Notes under the pieces: generated by a model
Seen by the model: only the letters and a program-made list of their open reading frames with translations
Databases searched by the model: none
Told to the model about the DNA's origin: nothing
From: an uncultured bacterium
GTDB taxonomy: Bacteria > Bacteroidota > Bacteroidia > Sphingobacteriales > Sphingobacteriaceae
DNA: 33,542 nt
Reading direction: 5' to 3'
Assembly: GCA_903958995.1 (NCBI GenBank)
Contig: CAJBVG010000182.1
Location: 1 to 33,542 of the forward strand
Shown here: piece by piece, positions 14,796 to 23,473 of the stretch
How positions within the stretch are numbered: the stretch's first letter is position 1
How the letters are laid out: each line of letters starts with the position of its first letter
Position numbers and translations under genes: made by a program

Positions 14796-16844
14796 TTAAT
14801 TAGAATTTTGACTGATTCTTATCTTTATCACTTCTGAATTGTTAAGTTTCAAGAAATATAATCCATTCGGATAAGACTGAATATTAATTCTGGTAGTATT
14901 ATTTTCAATAGCAATATTTTGAAGTGCTCGGCCAGTTAAATCATATAGTTTTGCTTGGGTAGGTATGCCTGAGTTGTTCTTTATTGTGATAACATCACTT
15001 GCTGGATTGGGGAATATTGAAAAGGCAGATTGCTTTTCAGTATTTATCCCAAGATCATTAATTATGAAGATATTCATGCTGTCTACAGTCCTATTGCCTG
15101 CTGCATCTTCAGCCCAAACGGTTAGCCTATACTCGCCATCTACATAAAGTTTTGTATTGAAATTTTCACTTTCATCACTTAATGTAATCGTATCGTCGCC
15201 ATTGGAATTGGTAAGCACATGATAAAAAATACGATCGTTATAATTGCCTGTCGACATACAAGTTGCATCTCTTGCATACATCGTATTAATAATGTCCTGT
15301 ATATAAGGTCCACTAAAATAGGTGTCGTTAAACATATTGAAATTGAAAGACTCTTTTGCGTAAAGTATAGAGTCTGGCTTACTTGCTGTCGAAATTTTAA
15401 AGCCAGTTTTATGAACATCCACTTGCCAAAAGGTATTGATTTGGTCATACACTTTTGAAACAATATCTACTTTACCAAACACCACATCGCCTGGAAAATA
15501 ATCCTTAGTTAATTCATCTCTAAACGCAAATTTGAAACCAGGAAGAACTTCTTCAAAAACAGGAGCTGTAGTATCTACAAAATTCTCCATGTAGTATAAT
15601 GGGTTATCGAAAGTCCACCAGGAACCGTTCCATTGTGAACCCGCATCAACTATACGAGCAAAATGACAATGAACAAAACCCGTTACGGGGAAATCGACTA
15701 ATTGCCCAATCACTTCCCCTTCTAGAACGGAATCACCAACCCCAACGGGAATAAGGTTTGCATCGAGGTGTGCATACAAATAACCTTGAGAAGAATCGGA
15801 TGTATTTTGATTTGCAATGGCTATTCTCCAATGGTATGCACCACTCGTGGTGAGTATTGCTTTAATAAAACCTTTTTTTACGGAATGAACATTTTGCAGA
15901 TTTACGCCAAACAAATCTACCCCTGGATGCAAATAAGTATCTCCTTGAGAATACTCTTGAATTTCGTTGTATGAATTACCGATTGCTTGATAACTCGAAT
16001 CATTTGTAAAATCAACTGGATTCAAAAAAGATTCGTTATCGAGTGTATTAAACTTTTCGTTTTTATGCTTTATAGATTTTGCTTGAGCTGCAATAATTCT
16101 AGGATAGCTTACACTCTGTAATGTGTTCCAATCTGAAAAGGTACGAGTACTTATTAAGTTGAATATGTATTCTGTATTACTTGATTCCTTTTCAGAAATA
16201 TAAAACACATCGTTCATTTTCTTCACTTCAAAAATGGATTTCGATGAATTGTAAATTTCTTTAATCTCATTTTTAGCTAAAGCATATATTTTATTTTTAG
16301 CAATGAAATAAGGAGTATTATTTTTTTGAATAACATCGACTACTAATGAAGACGAATGCTCGCTAAGACCATTGGAATGCATCGTATTATCAACCGTATT
16401 CACATAAGACAAGGTTCCATTATTATGCACCACAAATAAAGCTGAAGCAGGATAAGCTTGTTCTTCAAAAGAACTTAAATTTAAAACAACCACTACTCCC
16501 CTATTATAAAATGCTGCGAAATTTTTATCCTCCGATAATTTAATATTTATAGTTTGATTGTATTTTTTATGAAATACTTCTTTCCCATTTTCAGTATATC
16601 CATAAAGTTGAGAAATACCATTCTCATAATTTCCATCTACACTTAAAAACCCATTTGCTGTTTCAAACAATGCATTGCCTTTAAATTTTTTATATTGAAA
16701 ATCTATTTCAAATGCATTATTAACCATACCTACAGCATAGTCGAAATTCGATTCTGGAAGCACAATATGCCCAGCTTTATTAAGCTTTTGAGCAGAAAGC
16801 AGAAGAGGGAATATGCAACAGAATAAGGCTACTAATTTTTTCAT
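14796..16844 (-). CDS. Secreted M23-family (LytM-like) peptidase with T9SS type A sorting domain
   Basis: 682 residues. Signal peptide about 1-18 (MKKLVALFCCIFPLLLSA, then Q). A long N-terminal region (about 20-290) of unknown fold precedes an M23-like domain with H306-x3-D310 (HPGVDLFG), H359 (YLYAHLD) and H392-C-H394 (VHCHFA), the zinc ligands and catalytic His of LytM enzymes. A beta-rich segment follows, then the sorting domain from about 600 (FSIFPNPASDVITIKN...PNGYFLK-like NGLYFLKL). It probably acts on peptidoglycan or surface peptides outside the cell. No promoter box is clear. It lies opposite to both neighbours, between panB and the RluA-type gene, which looks like an insertion. Confidence 0.82.
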   Translation of the reverse strand: MKKLVALFCCIFPLLLSAQKLNKAGHIVLPESNFDYAVGMVNNAFEIDFQYKKFKGNALFETANGFLSVDGNYENGISQLYGYTENGKEVFHKKYNQTINIKLSEDKNFAAFYNRGVVVVLNLSSFEEQAYPASALFVVHNNGTLSYVNTVDNTMHSNGLSEHSSSLVVDVIQKNNTPYFIAKNKIYALAKNEIKEIYNSSKSIFEVKKMNDVFYISEKESSNTEYIFNLISTRTFSDWNTLQSVSYPRIIAAQAKSIKHKNEKFNTLDNESFLNPVDFTNDSSYQAIGNSYNEIQEYSQGDTYLHPGVDLFGVNLQNVHSVKKGFIKAILTTSGAYHWRIAIANQNTSDSSQGYLYAHLDANLIPVGVGDSVLEGEVIGQLVDFPVTGFVHCHFARIVDAGSQWNGSWWTFDNPLYYMENFVDTTAPVFEEVLPGFKFAFRDELTKDYFPGDVVFGKVDIVSKVYDQINTFWQVDVHKTGFKISTASKPDSILYAKESFNFNMFNDTYFSGPYIQDIINTMYARDATCMSTGNYNDRIFYHVLTNSNGDDTITLSDESENFNTKLYVDGEYRLTVWAEDAAGNRTVDSMNIFIINDLGINTEKQSAFSIFPNPASDVITIKNNSGIPTQAKLYDLTGRALQNIAIENNTTRINIQSYPNGLYFLKLNNSEVIKIRISQNSN

Positions 16845-16861
16845 TCTTCAAGATAATATAA

Positions 16862-17006
16862 AAAATTAGGAATTAGGAATTAGGAATTAGGAATTTGCAC
16901 TATAGAAAAAGGACTATGGACATCGGACAAGGGACAATGGACAAAGTAAGATATCCAGTCACCAGTCACTAGTCACCAGTTACCGCTAAATAGTCACCAG
17001 TCACCA
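16862..17006. repeat. Short-word spacer 5' of the RluA-type gene
   Basis: GAATTAGGAATTAGG words (about 16867-16892), GGACTATGGACATCGGACAA-type words (16910-16940) and CCAGTCACCAGTCACTAGTC words (16958-17006) follow one another. The last set is the inverse of the words directly after the RluA-type stop (17693-17725). Confidence 0.8.
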
Positions 17007-17022
17007 TAAATTTGTACATTTG
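17007..17022 (+). promoter_or_regulatory. Two tandem -7 boxes before the RluA-type gene
   Basis: TAAATTTG (17007-17014) and TACATTTG (17015-17022) both match TAnnTTTG exactly and abut each other. The second ends 4 nt before the ATG at 17027, predicting a leaderless mRNA; the first would give an 8-nt longer transcript. Confidence 0.65.
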
Positions 17023-17026
17023 CGCT

Positions 17027-17692
17027 ATGAACATATTCTACGAGGATAATCACCTCATTGCTATAAACAAACCAGCGGGTACTCTTGTGCAGGTGGATAA
17101 TACTGGAGATACATCTTTAGAGATTTTGGTAAAGGATTACATCAAGGTACAATACAACAAACCGGGTGAAGTGTTTTTAGGGGTAATACATCGCATCGAT
17201 CGTCCCGTTAGTGGATTGGTATTGATGGCGAGAACGAGTAAAGCTTTAGAGCGTGTTAACAAATCGTTTAAAGATCGTGAAGTTCAGAAAACCTATTTAG
17301 CAGTAGTTAGAAATAAACCTGCGTTAGAAGAAGGCACACTTGTTCATTGGTTAACAAGAGATACAGTGAAAGGCGTTACCAAAGCACATAACAAAGAAGT
17401 CAACGGTTCCCAACGTGCCGAACTTAGCTATAAATTATTGTCGGAAATAAATGGTTTTTATCTATTAGAAATAAAACCGATAACAGGAAGAACGCATCAA
17501 ATTCGCGTACAACTTTCTAGCATGAATTGCCCCATTGTAGGTGATAATAAATATGGATATCCTAGAGCCAATAAAGATCGTAGCATTTGCTTGCATTCTT
17601 ACAAACTAGCTTTCAACCATCCCGTTACCAAAGAACGCATGGAACTACAAGCGGATTTACCGGAAGATGCTTTTTGGCAGAAATTTAGGTAA
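17027..17692 (+). CDS. RluA/RluD-family RNA pseudouridine synthase
   Basis: 221 residues, catalytic domain only, with no N-terminal S4 domain. HRIDRPVSGL (55-64) carries the nucleophile Asp58, GRTHQIRVQL is at about 159-168, and CLHSYKLAFNHP near the end is typical. It isomerises uridines in rRNA or tRNA; the exact site cannot be assigned. The start at ATG 17027 (MNIFYEDNHLIAINKPAG) is chosen because the in-frame extension to 17012 starts with TTG inside the promoter boxes. The gene is bracketed by inverted copies of the same short-word repeat. Confidence 0.93.
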   Translation: MNIFYEDNHLIAINKPAGTLVQVDNTGDTSLEILVKDYIKVQYNKPGEVFLGVIHRIDRPVSGLVLMARTSKALERVNKSFKDREVQKTYLAVVRNKPALEEGTLVHWLTRDTVKGVTKAHNKEVNGSQRAELSYKLLSEINGFYLLEIKPITGRTHQIRVQLSSMNCPIVGDNKYGYPRANKDRSICLHSYKLAFNHPVTKERMELQADLPEDAFWQKFR

Positions 17693-17765
17693 CTGGTGAC
17701 TGGTAGCTGGTAACTGGTAACTGATAAACAAATATTTCGAGTTACGAACTACGAGTTACGAGGTA
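17693..17765. repeat. Short-word spacer between convergent RluA-type and NHL genes
   Basis: AACTGGTGACTGGTAGCTGG words followed by GAGTTACGAACTACGAGTTA words. It fills the gap between the two stop codons. The first set mirrors 16958-17006 on the other side of the gene. Confidence 0.8.
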
Positions 17766-18965
17766 CTACTGAGAGAATTCCGTACTCAACTTAAACCTCA
17801 CAATTCTACCATTCCCTGTATCGCAGATGTATAATGTGCTTCCGAAATAGGCAACAGCAGTTGGTCTGCGGAATTGTTTCGGACCAGAACCTGTACCACC
17901 AAATGAAACGTTAATATTTTTCTTTGATGAATAGCCTGCTGGTGGTGGAACTCCTTCTAAACCGGTTAAGGTAAATAAGTACACCGAATCTTTTGTAGCA
18001 TCGGTTACGAAAATATAATTACTTCCATCGCCTGCAATAGTTATCCCTCTTGGTTCTGTAAACTTATTTGGAGTGTACATAAATCCATCTGCTTTTGTGG
18101 TGTCTTGTCCGGCTAAGCTAGTATTTAATGAATATGATGAACCAAATTCTGAAGAAACAAAGCTGATGTATTGAGTTTTTATTGATGTACTACTCGATAA
18201 AGAAGTGAAAAGAAAATCGCCTCCTTGTTTTACAATATTACTTTGTGGTGCTTTCGCTAAAGTTGAAATGGCAAATGGTGATTTAAAATAATCGGAAATC
18301 AATCCTTGCTCTGTGCTTACACTTACGTTACTTACGAACTTATCGTTTTGGTTAAATACTAAAACTGAATTATCAGGACCGCCAATTTGCGATGAGCTGT
18401 TCGATGGACCAGAACGTGTGATGTAATAACTATTATCGGCCATCATGCTGATTCCATTGATGTGTACAGCAGAATCGGAAGTGGTGAACGATGTTTTAAA
18501 ATAGAAAGGATGAACAACTGTTTTTGAGATGATCGCATTGTTTAATCCGTAACCATTACTCGTAATTAATTTTAAACGATACAAGGCATCGAGTGTATAA
18601 TTCTTACCATTGATGACAGTATCTTTTGTCCCAAGTACTAATAATTCCAAGCTTCTATCCATGGCAATGGCTTTTGCATTTGGAATGCTCTTCTCTCCTA
18701 CTTTTCTGCCCGACTGATCGAATGAAATAACTTTACCTGCATTCTTATCGGCAATGTAAATTAACTCGTCATAACCAATCGTAATGTCGACTGGTGAAGC
18801 AGTAATTTTAATATCAGGAAGAATTGGTACGAATGCGATTGGTTTTTCATCGTAGTTTGGAACGTCGATGAAACCTAAATTAGTTTTATCACCAAATGGT
18901 TTTTCACAAGAGGATAATACACTTGATAGAATAACTAATCCGAATAAATATTTTCTAATCATCAT
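17766..18965 (-). CDS. NHL-repeat beta-propeller lipoprotein
   Basis: 399 residues. A lipoprotein signal with lipobox LSSC places the acylated Cys at 20. The mature part shows propeller-type repeats: SPVDITIGYDELIYIADKNAGKVISFDQSG near the N-terminus, then EPRGITIAGDGSNYIFVTDATKDSVYLF and RPTAVAYFGSTLYICDTGNGRIVRF near the C-terminus. It probably sits on the cell envelope and binds a ligand or partner; the partner is unknown. It starts 1 nt after the PorV/PorQ-family gene stops, so the two are surely co-transcribed, and the TonB-dependent receptor is just upstream. Confidence 0.85.
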   Translation of the reverse strand: MMIRKYLFGLVILSSVLSSCEKPFGDKTNLGFIDVPNYDEKPIAFVPILPDIKITASPVDITIGYDELIYIADKNAGKVISFDQSGRKVGEKSIPNAKAIAMDRSLELLVLGTKDTVINGKNYTLDALYRLKLITSNGYGLNNAIISKTVVHPFYFKTSFTTSDSAVHINGISMMADNSYYITRSGPSNSSSQIGGPDNSVLVFNQNDKFVSNVSVSTEQGLISDYFKSPFAISTLAKAPQSNIVKQGGDFLFTSLSSSTSIKTQYISFVSSEFGSSYSLNTSLAGQDTTKADGFMYTPNKFTEPRGITIAGDGSNYIFVTDATKDSVYLFTLTGLEGVPPPAGYSSKKNINVSFGGTGSGPKQFRRPTAVAYFGSTLYICDTGNGRIVRFKLSTEFSQ

Positions 18966-18966
18966 C

Positions 18967-19968
18967 TTATCTTGCTTCTTTATTTAATGAAAACTGTAAT
19001 CCTATTTGTTGCGCGAATCCTAAGTAAGGATGAGGATCTGCAGCGTAATCAATTCTTAAGGGGTGGCGACCAGCACGTGTGCGTAACCCTAATCCAAAGG
19101 TTGGCATCGTAGCATCATTCACACCAATTTTATACCCGGCTCTAACCGAAAATATATTCATCCAAGCGTACTCAACACCTAAGCGTATATTTTCTGAGTT
19201 ATCATTCGGGTGATGAAGTTCTGCAGCAACAAGAATACTATTGCGTGCATCTTTATAAGGCACCATCGACAAACCCATTTTAAATAAGGTTGGTGCTGCG
19301 TAATTATTAATGTCGGGATTGTTACTACTAAACGTGGTGAGTGATTTTGTTACTCCATCAATTTTTGTATTCACTCCGAAATTATTCACGAATACGGCGA
19401 AGCGTAAATCTTTAAAATCTGTTTTATATAAAAATCCTAAATCAACTACACCAGAGTGAACCGTGTATTGATCAATACCTTCGTAAACATATTTTAAACT
19501 TACTCCGTAGCTAAAATAATCAGATAATATTTTTGCATAACTCGCGCCAATGGCTAAGTTTTGAGTGTAGAAATATTGACCAGTACCACCTGGTTGAAAT
19601 TCTGTACGCACTTCCATAGCATCCGAACGAAACGATTGCATACTTAAACTCCAAACACTGTATTTTTTTGTAGGGATAATAGCGCTGATGTATGCATTCT
19701 GCATATCAGAAAAATACAATGTATTCGACAATGCAAAAGTTAATTGCTTTACATCAACCATTGTTGCGGGGTTGTTACTCGCCGAAAAACCATCTCCAGG
19801 TGTTGCTACTCCCGTACCGGCCATTGCCGTTAAACGAGGACTATTACTTAGCTTCAAAAAAGTAAACGCTGCTGTACCTGCACGCTGCCCACCCAAATTC
19901 GGAATCAACTGCGCATTTGCAACACCAGCACCAAGCAATATTAAAATCGTTACTATATATCTTTTCAT
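18967..19968 (-). CDS. PorV/PorQ-family outer-membrane beta-barrel protein
   Basis: 333 residues. Signal peptide about 1-19 (MKRYIVTILILLGAGVANA). QRAGTAAFTFLKLSNSPRLTAMAGTGVATPGDGFSASNNPA is typical of the PorV/PorQ family, where S-R-A-x-A-M-G-G-like text follows the mature N-terminus. The rest alternates polar and hydrophobic residues, as in a FadL-like barrel. In T9SS, PorV carries cargo to the attachment complex; this paralogue may serve the secreted proteins encoded nearby. Start ATG 19968 gives the signal peptide. It lies 127 nt downstream of the receptor gene across a repeat spacer and is 1 nt from the NHL gene. Confidence 0.85.
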   Translation of the reverse strand: MKRYIVTILILLGAGVANAQLIPNLGGQRAGTAAFTFLKLSNSPRLTAMAGTGVATPGDGFSASNNPATMVDVKQLTFALSNTLYFSDMQNAYISAIIPTKKYSVWSLSMQSFRSDAMEVRTEFQPGGTGQYFYTQNLAIGASYAKILSDYFSYGVSLKYVYEGIDQYTVHSGVVDLGFLYKTDFKDLRFAVFVNNFGVNTKIDGVTKSLTTFSSNNPDINNYAAPTLFKMGLSMVPYKDARNSILVAAELHHPNDNSENIRLGVEYAWMNIFSVRAGYKIGVNDATMPTFGLGLRTRAGRHPLRIDYAADPHPYLGFAQQIGLQFSLNKEAR

Positions 19969-19983
19969 TAAAATAGATTGTTG

Positions 19984-20095
19984 TATTAAGTACAATGTAT
20001 TATGTATTATGTATTATTATTTTTCATTGTACATTGTACTTAATACATTGTACAGAACATTAACATATTATCCCATTAACATATTAACATATTAA
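19984..20095. repeat. Inverted short-word spacer between the receptor and PorV-like genes
   Basis: TTAAGTACAATGTATTATG (19987-20005) is mirrored by CATTGTACATTGTACTTAA (20024-20042), a long hairpin. TTAACATATT words then run to the receptor stop codon (20051-20095). Confidence 0.85.
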
Positions 20096-22906
20096 TTAAA
20101 ACTGCCACGTTAACCCCAACATCATTTGTCTCGGTGTTAAATACCTCGCCGGATTAAATGGAGGTGCTCCATTATCTTGTGGATCCGGATAGTTTGGATC
20201 ACGGTATCCATTTGGTAATTGATCACCTAACTCATATGCTTTCCCGGTAACAGGATTAATAATAGCTGCATTTTTATTGTTAAATAAATTCTTCACTTCG
20301 AAACTAACACTAAGCGCTTGTCCTCTTTTTATTGGGAAGTCGCGTGTGATTCTGAAATCTGTATTCCACCATGCACTACCAATTTCAGAGAACGGATTTT
20401 TATCATCCGGTTCATAAATTGGGCGACCTGTTGGAGCAGTCCCATTTTGATAATACGGAGTGTAACGTAATCCTGATTTATACGTTGAGGTAAAGAATAC
20501 TCTGAAATTATTTAAACTACGACCGGCAATTTTAAATGAAGTGTCGGGTTTGAAAATTACTAATAATTTTAAATCTAATGGGCGATCCCAAGCTAAGTAC
20601 TGCTCTACTGTTGGCGATACTTGTCCGGTTTGCAAAATTTGCAATTGCGATTCTTGTGCAGAGTTTGATTTTCCTGTAGCAATTTGGTAAGCCGCACTGA
20701 AGGTTGCTGATAAATATTTTTTAATTCTTCTGTTCAAGGTTACTTCAAATCCACGGATACGAGCGTAATCTTGGTTGATGCTAAAGTTCTTTTCTACGAA
20801 ACGACCTGTTTGATCTTTCACTACAATTTTACGACTTACGATGTAATCGAATTTATCATTATAAAAAGCAGTTGCTGTTACGGCAAAGTTCGAAGTGATT
20901 TGTGTTTTAATACCTACTTCATAAGAAACCGTTACTTCAGGATTCAAATCAGGATTACCTAAATTCGATAAGAACGATCTGTTTTGATATACTGGATCTA
21001 AACCAGCGTACACAAAACGAGGGTGAGGCAAACGACTTAAATGTCCGTAGTTGAAGTACAATACATTGTTATCTGATACAGGGAATGAAACTCTAAGTTT
21101 AGGTAATAATCTAAATTTAAAACGTCGTCCAAAAATATCGGATGAATTACTTAAGTAGCTTTCGCGAATGGCAGCAATTACTGGAGCATTAGGGTCGGCA
21201 ACTGCATTATCAACAAACTTTCCAGGAGCCCAATAGTTTAAACGCAATCCAAGGTTTAAGATAATTCCTTTGTAGCGCATTTCATCTTGAACGTAAATAC
21301 CACCTGTTGCAGGATTCACTTTCCAAATGTCGTTACTCTGACCAATACTGCTTGAAGCTGTTGTTGTAGAATCGTTGATAATAATTGGAGCACCAATCCA
21401 AGGACGAGTAACATCTACCCATTGGTATTCTTGTTCCTTATGTTCTATACCGAATGAAATAAAGTTAGCTTTATTCGGAGTGTAATTGAATTTTACTTTG
21501 AAAGTATTTTCAATAGCATAGTGATCATGCCATAAAGTAGAAACCCCACCGTTGTTGTATAAACCCGGACCAGGATTCACAAAGATGACAGAGTCGCCAG
21601 CATTGTAAATGGTAACAGGATCAGATACGATTGATTGTGGATCGTAAATTTGATCGATGGTAGAAGGTCTGAACGGACGACCATTAGCATCTGCTCTTAA
21701 GTTGGTGAATAAACGAGCGAAGGAAACATCCATCGATAATTTATTGCTAAACAAATTTAAATATTGAATGATGGTTAAGTTTGATTTATGAGTATACGTA
21801 GTCGCGTTATTCATGTTCAAACTAAACAGGTATTGGTAACCTGGAGTTACTACAGCGTTGTTACCAATAATTTGTAATGAACGAGTATTTTGATTGATGT
21901 TTAAAGAAGCTTGATTAGAGATAGAAATTTTCTTACCTGGTTTAATGTTGTAAGTAACCTTCATGGTGTTCGACCATTTGTTATCTTCACGAGGAGCCCA
22001 AATAGAATCGTTGCTAGGTAATAATGTAGAATGTAATTGTTTTGCAGGAGTTTTGAAAAACTCATCGGTGAGTTCCATATTCACACTCGTAAAGAATGTT
22101 AGTTTTTTATTGGTGTATGGAATCGGACCACTAACAGAAAGACTAAGCATATCGGTATTCCATTGCGATTTATCGTTGAAGCCTAAGTTATCTCTGTAGT
22201 ACGAACCACCGAAACGATAGCGATCAGAACCTTCGCGAATACGTGTTAATACAACACCTGAAGTGCCTTCACCATATTCTGCTCCAACACCACCAGTAAT
22301 TACTTCAATGTCGTTGATGGCGTTCGCAGCAATCTCTACACCGAAACCTGTACCCGCCAATGGATCTTGTGCGTTAATACCATCCACTAAATATTGTGTT
22401 TCATAAACACGACCACCACGAATTTGTAAACCATCAGGGTTTTGAGAAACACCTGCTTGGTTAGCAACAATAGACTGAACGTCTTTCACGCTCATGTCTT
22501 TGATATCTTCTGAACTAACTTTAGTACTTGATTTACCAGATTCTAAATCGACGATGGTACGTTGACCAAGAACTTCAACCACACCAATCTCGGTGCTCAC
22601 TTCAGTCATTTGTAAATTCAATGTTGTTACAGCCCCTGATGTAACTTTTACGCCGTTGTATATAATTTCTTTATACCCTAAGTACACTACTTTTAACGAG
22701 TAGTCACCAGGTTTAATATTATTCAACGTGAAATTTCCACTTAAATCTGTAGGTGCTGCGAAATAAGTACCAACAACGGTAACCGTAGCACCAATAATGG
22801 TTTCCTTGGTTTTCTTATCGGTGATCTTACCTTTAATGCTTCCTGTTTGTGCGAAAGCAGAAAGTGTAAAAAGAAGAATCGATAGTGATAGTAAAAGTTT
22901 TTTCAT
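20096..22906 (-). CDS. TonB-dependent receptor with N-terminal carboxypeptidase-like domain
   Basis: 936 residues. Signal peptide 1-19 (MKKLLLSLSILLFTLSAFA). A carboxypeptidase-D-regulatory-like domain (about 22-108; GSIKGKITDKKTKETIIGATV, YSLKVVYLGYKE) is followed by a plug domain (about 112-225; VQSIVANQAGVSQNPDGLQIRGGR, YLVDGINAQDP) and a C-terminal barrel ending in LTPRQMMLGLTWQF with a final aromatic residue. It should import a large substrate across the outer membrane with TonB energy. No SusD-like partner is in the window, so it is not a classic polysaccharide locus. Its neighbours are a PorV-like barrel and an NHL lipoprotein downstream. Confidence 0.92.
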   Translation of the reverse strand: MKKLLLSLSILLFTLSAFAQTGSIKGKITDKKTKETIIGATVTVVGTYFAAPTDLSGNFTLNNIKPGDYSLKVVYLGYKEIIYNGVKVTSGAVTTLNLQMTEVSTEIGVVEVLGQRTIVDLESGKSSTKVSSEDIKDMSVKDVQSIVANQAGVSQNPDGLQIRGGRVYETQYLVDGINAQDPLAGTGFGVEIAANAINDIEVITGGVGAEYGEGTSGVVLTRIREGSDRYRFGGSYYRDNLGFNDKSQWNTDMLSLSVSGPIPYTNKKLTFFTSVNMELTDEFFKTPAKQLHSTLLPSNDSIWAPREDNKWSNTMKVTYNIKPGKKISISNQASLNINQNTRSLQIIGNNAVVTPGYQYLFSLNMNNATTYTHKSNLTIIQYLNLFSNKLSMDVSFARLFTNLRADANGRPFRPSTIDQIYDPQSIVSDPVTIYNAGDSVIFVNPGPGLYNNGGVSTLWHDHYAIENTFKVKFNYTPNKANFISFGIEHKEQEYQWVDVTRPWIGAPIIINDSTTTASSSIGQSNDIWKVNPATGGIYVQDEMRYKGIILNLGLRLNYWAPGKFVDNAVADPNAPVIAAIRESYLSNSSDIFGRRFKFRLLPKLRVSFPVSDNNVLYFNYGHLSRLPHPRFVYAGLDPVYQNRSFLSNLGNPDLNPEVTVSYEVGIKTQITSNFAVTATAFYNDKFDYIVSRKIVVKDQTGRFVEKNFSINQDYARIRGFEVTLNRRIKKYLSATFSAAYQIATGKSNSAQESQLQILQTGQVSPTVEQYLAWDRPLDLKLLVIFKPDTSFKIAGRSLNNFRVFFTSTYKSGLRYTPYYQNGTAPTGRPIYEPDDKNPFSEIGSAWWNTDFRITRDFPIKRGQALSVSFEVKNLFNNKNAAIINPVTGKAYELGDQLPNGYRDPNYPDPQDNGAPPFNPARYLTPRQMMLGLTWQF

Positions 22907-22925
22907 TTAAATTTTATTAATTCAT

Positions 22926-22985
22926 CTCTGTGTCTCTGTGCCTCTGTGATTAGGAATACTTAAACACAGAGACACAATGACACAG
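22926..22985. repeat. CTCTGTGTCTCTGTG inverted repeat between GxxExxY and receptor genes
   Basis: CTCTGTGTCTCTGTGCCTCTG (22926-22946) is mirrored by CACAGAGACACAATGACACAG (22965-22985), forming an imperfect hairpin just downstream of the GxxExxY gene. Confidence 0.85.
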
Positions 22986-22993
22986 TTTGAAAT

Positions 22994-23365
22994 TCAATTA
23001 ATACATCTTGTTATTCCATCTTTTAATAATGGGACATTAAAATTAATTAACAAACCAATTTTTTTATTTGATAATTTCAAATAGGACAAAAGCTGTGCTT
23101 TGTGAACAGGTAAAACTAATTCAACAGCTTTTAATTCTATTAATACTTGCTCATTGACAAGCACATCAATAAAAAAACATTTTTCTAATTCAACTCCTTT
23201 GTAAACAACCTTTACTGGAGCATTCTCTCTACATTCAAATCCTTTAAGTCTCAACTCTTGAATCAAACATTTTTGATATACTGATTCTAAAAGTCCAGGT
23301 CCTAAATTTTTATGAACCTCAAAACTTGCTGACACTACAGCTTTTGTAATTTCATTATAATCCAT
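22994..23365 (-). CDS. GxxExxY family protein
   Basis: 123 residues. The name-giving motif is G24-L-L-E27-S-V-Y30 within HKNLGPGLLESVYQ. Asp67, Glu77 and Lys79 (FFIDVLVNEQVLIELKAVE) form a D...ExK pattern like PD-(D/E)xK nucleases, which I take as a structural hint. Function is unknown. The start region (AGGATTAGTGAG then ATG GAT TAT) is nearly the same as that of the RAYT gene at 625 although the proteins are unrelated. It sits alone within the surface-gene run and looks accessory. Confidence 0.88.
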   Translation of the reverse strand: MDYNEITKAVVSASFEVHKNLGPGLLESVYQKCLIQELRLKGFECRENAPVKVVYKGVELEKCFFIDVLVNEQVLIELKAVELVLPVHKAQLLSYLKLSNKKIGLLINFNVPLLKDGITRCIN

Positions 23366-23423
23366 CTCACTAATCCTTTCTATTTAATATTATAATCTAC
23401 AATATATCATTCATCTTAACTCA

Positions 23424-23472
23424 CCGGTCCCTGAGCCCTGCCCGCGCAGGCGGGGGAGCCGAAGGGCCCGGT
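23424..23472. repeat. GC-rich hairpin with nested palindrome after the FN3 lipoprotein gene
   Basis: Outer arms CCGGTCCCT and AGGGCCCGG enclose TGAG, an inner palindrome CCCTGCCCGCGCAGGCGGGG and GAGCCGA. The outer hairpin without the insert is at 25970-25995. It ends 1-2 nt from the stop codon of the gene at 23474. Confidence 0.85.
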
Positions 23473-23473
23473 A

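Noticed and set aside
15179..15463. 94-codon leftward frame inside the peptidase gene region, and similar frames antisense to eno, fabG and sucD
   Set aside because: They overlap strongly supported genes, have no recognisable domain and arise from codon usage on the coding frame.
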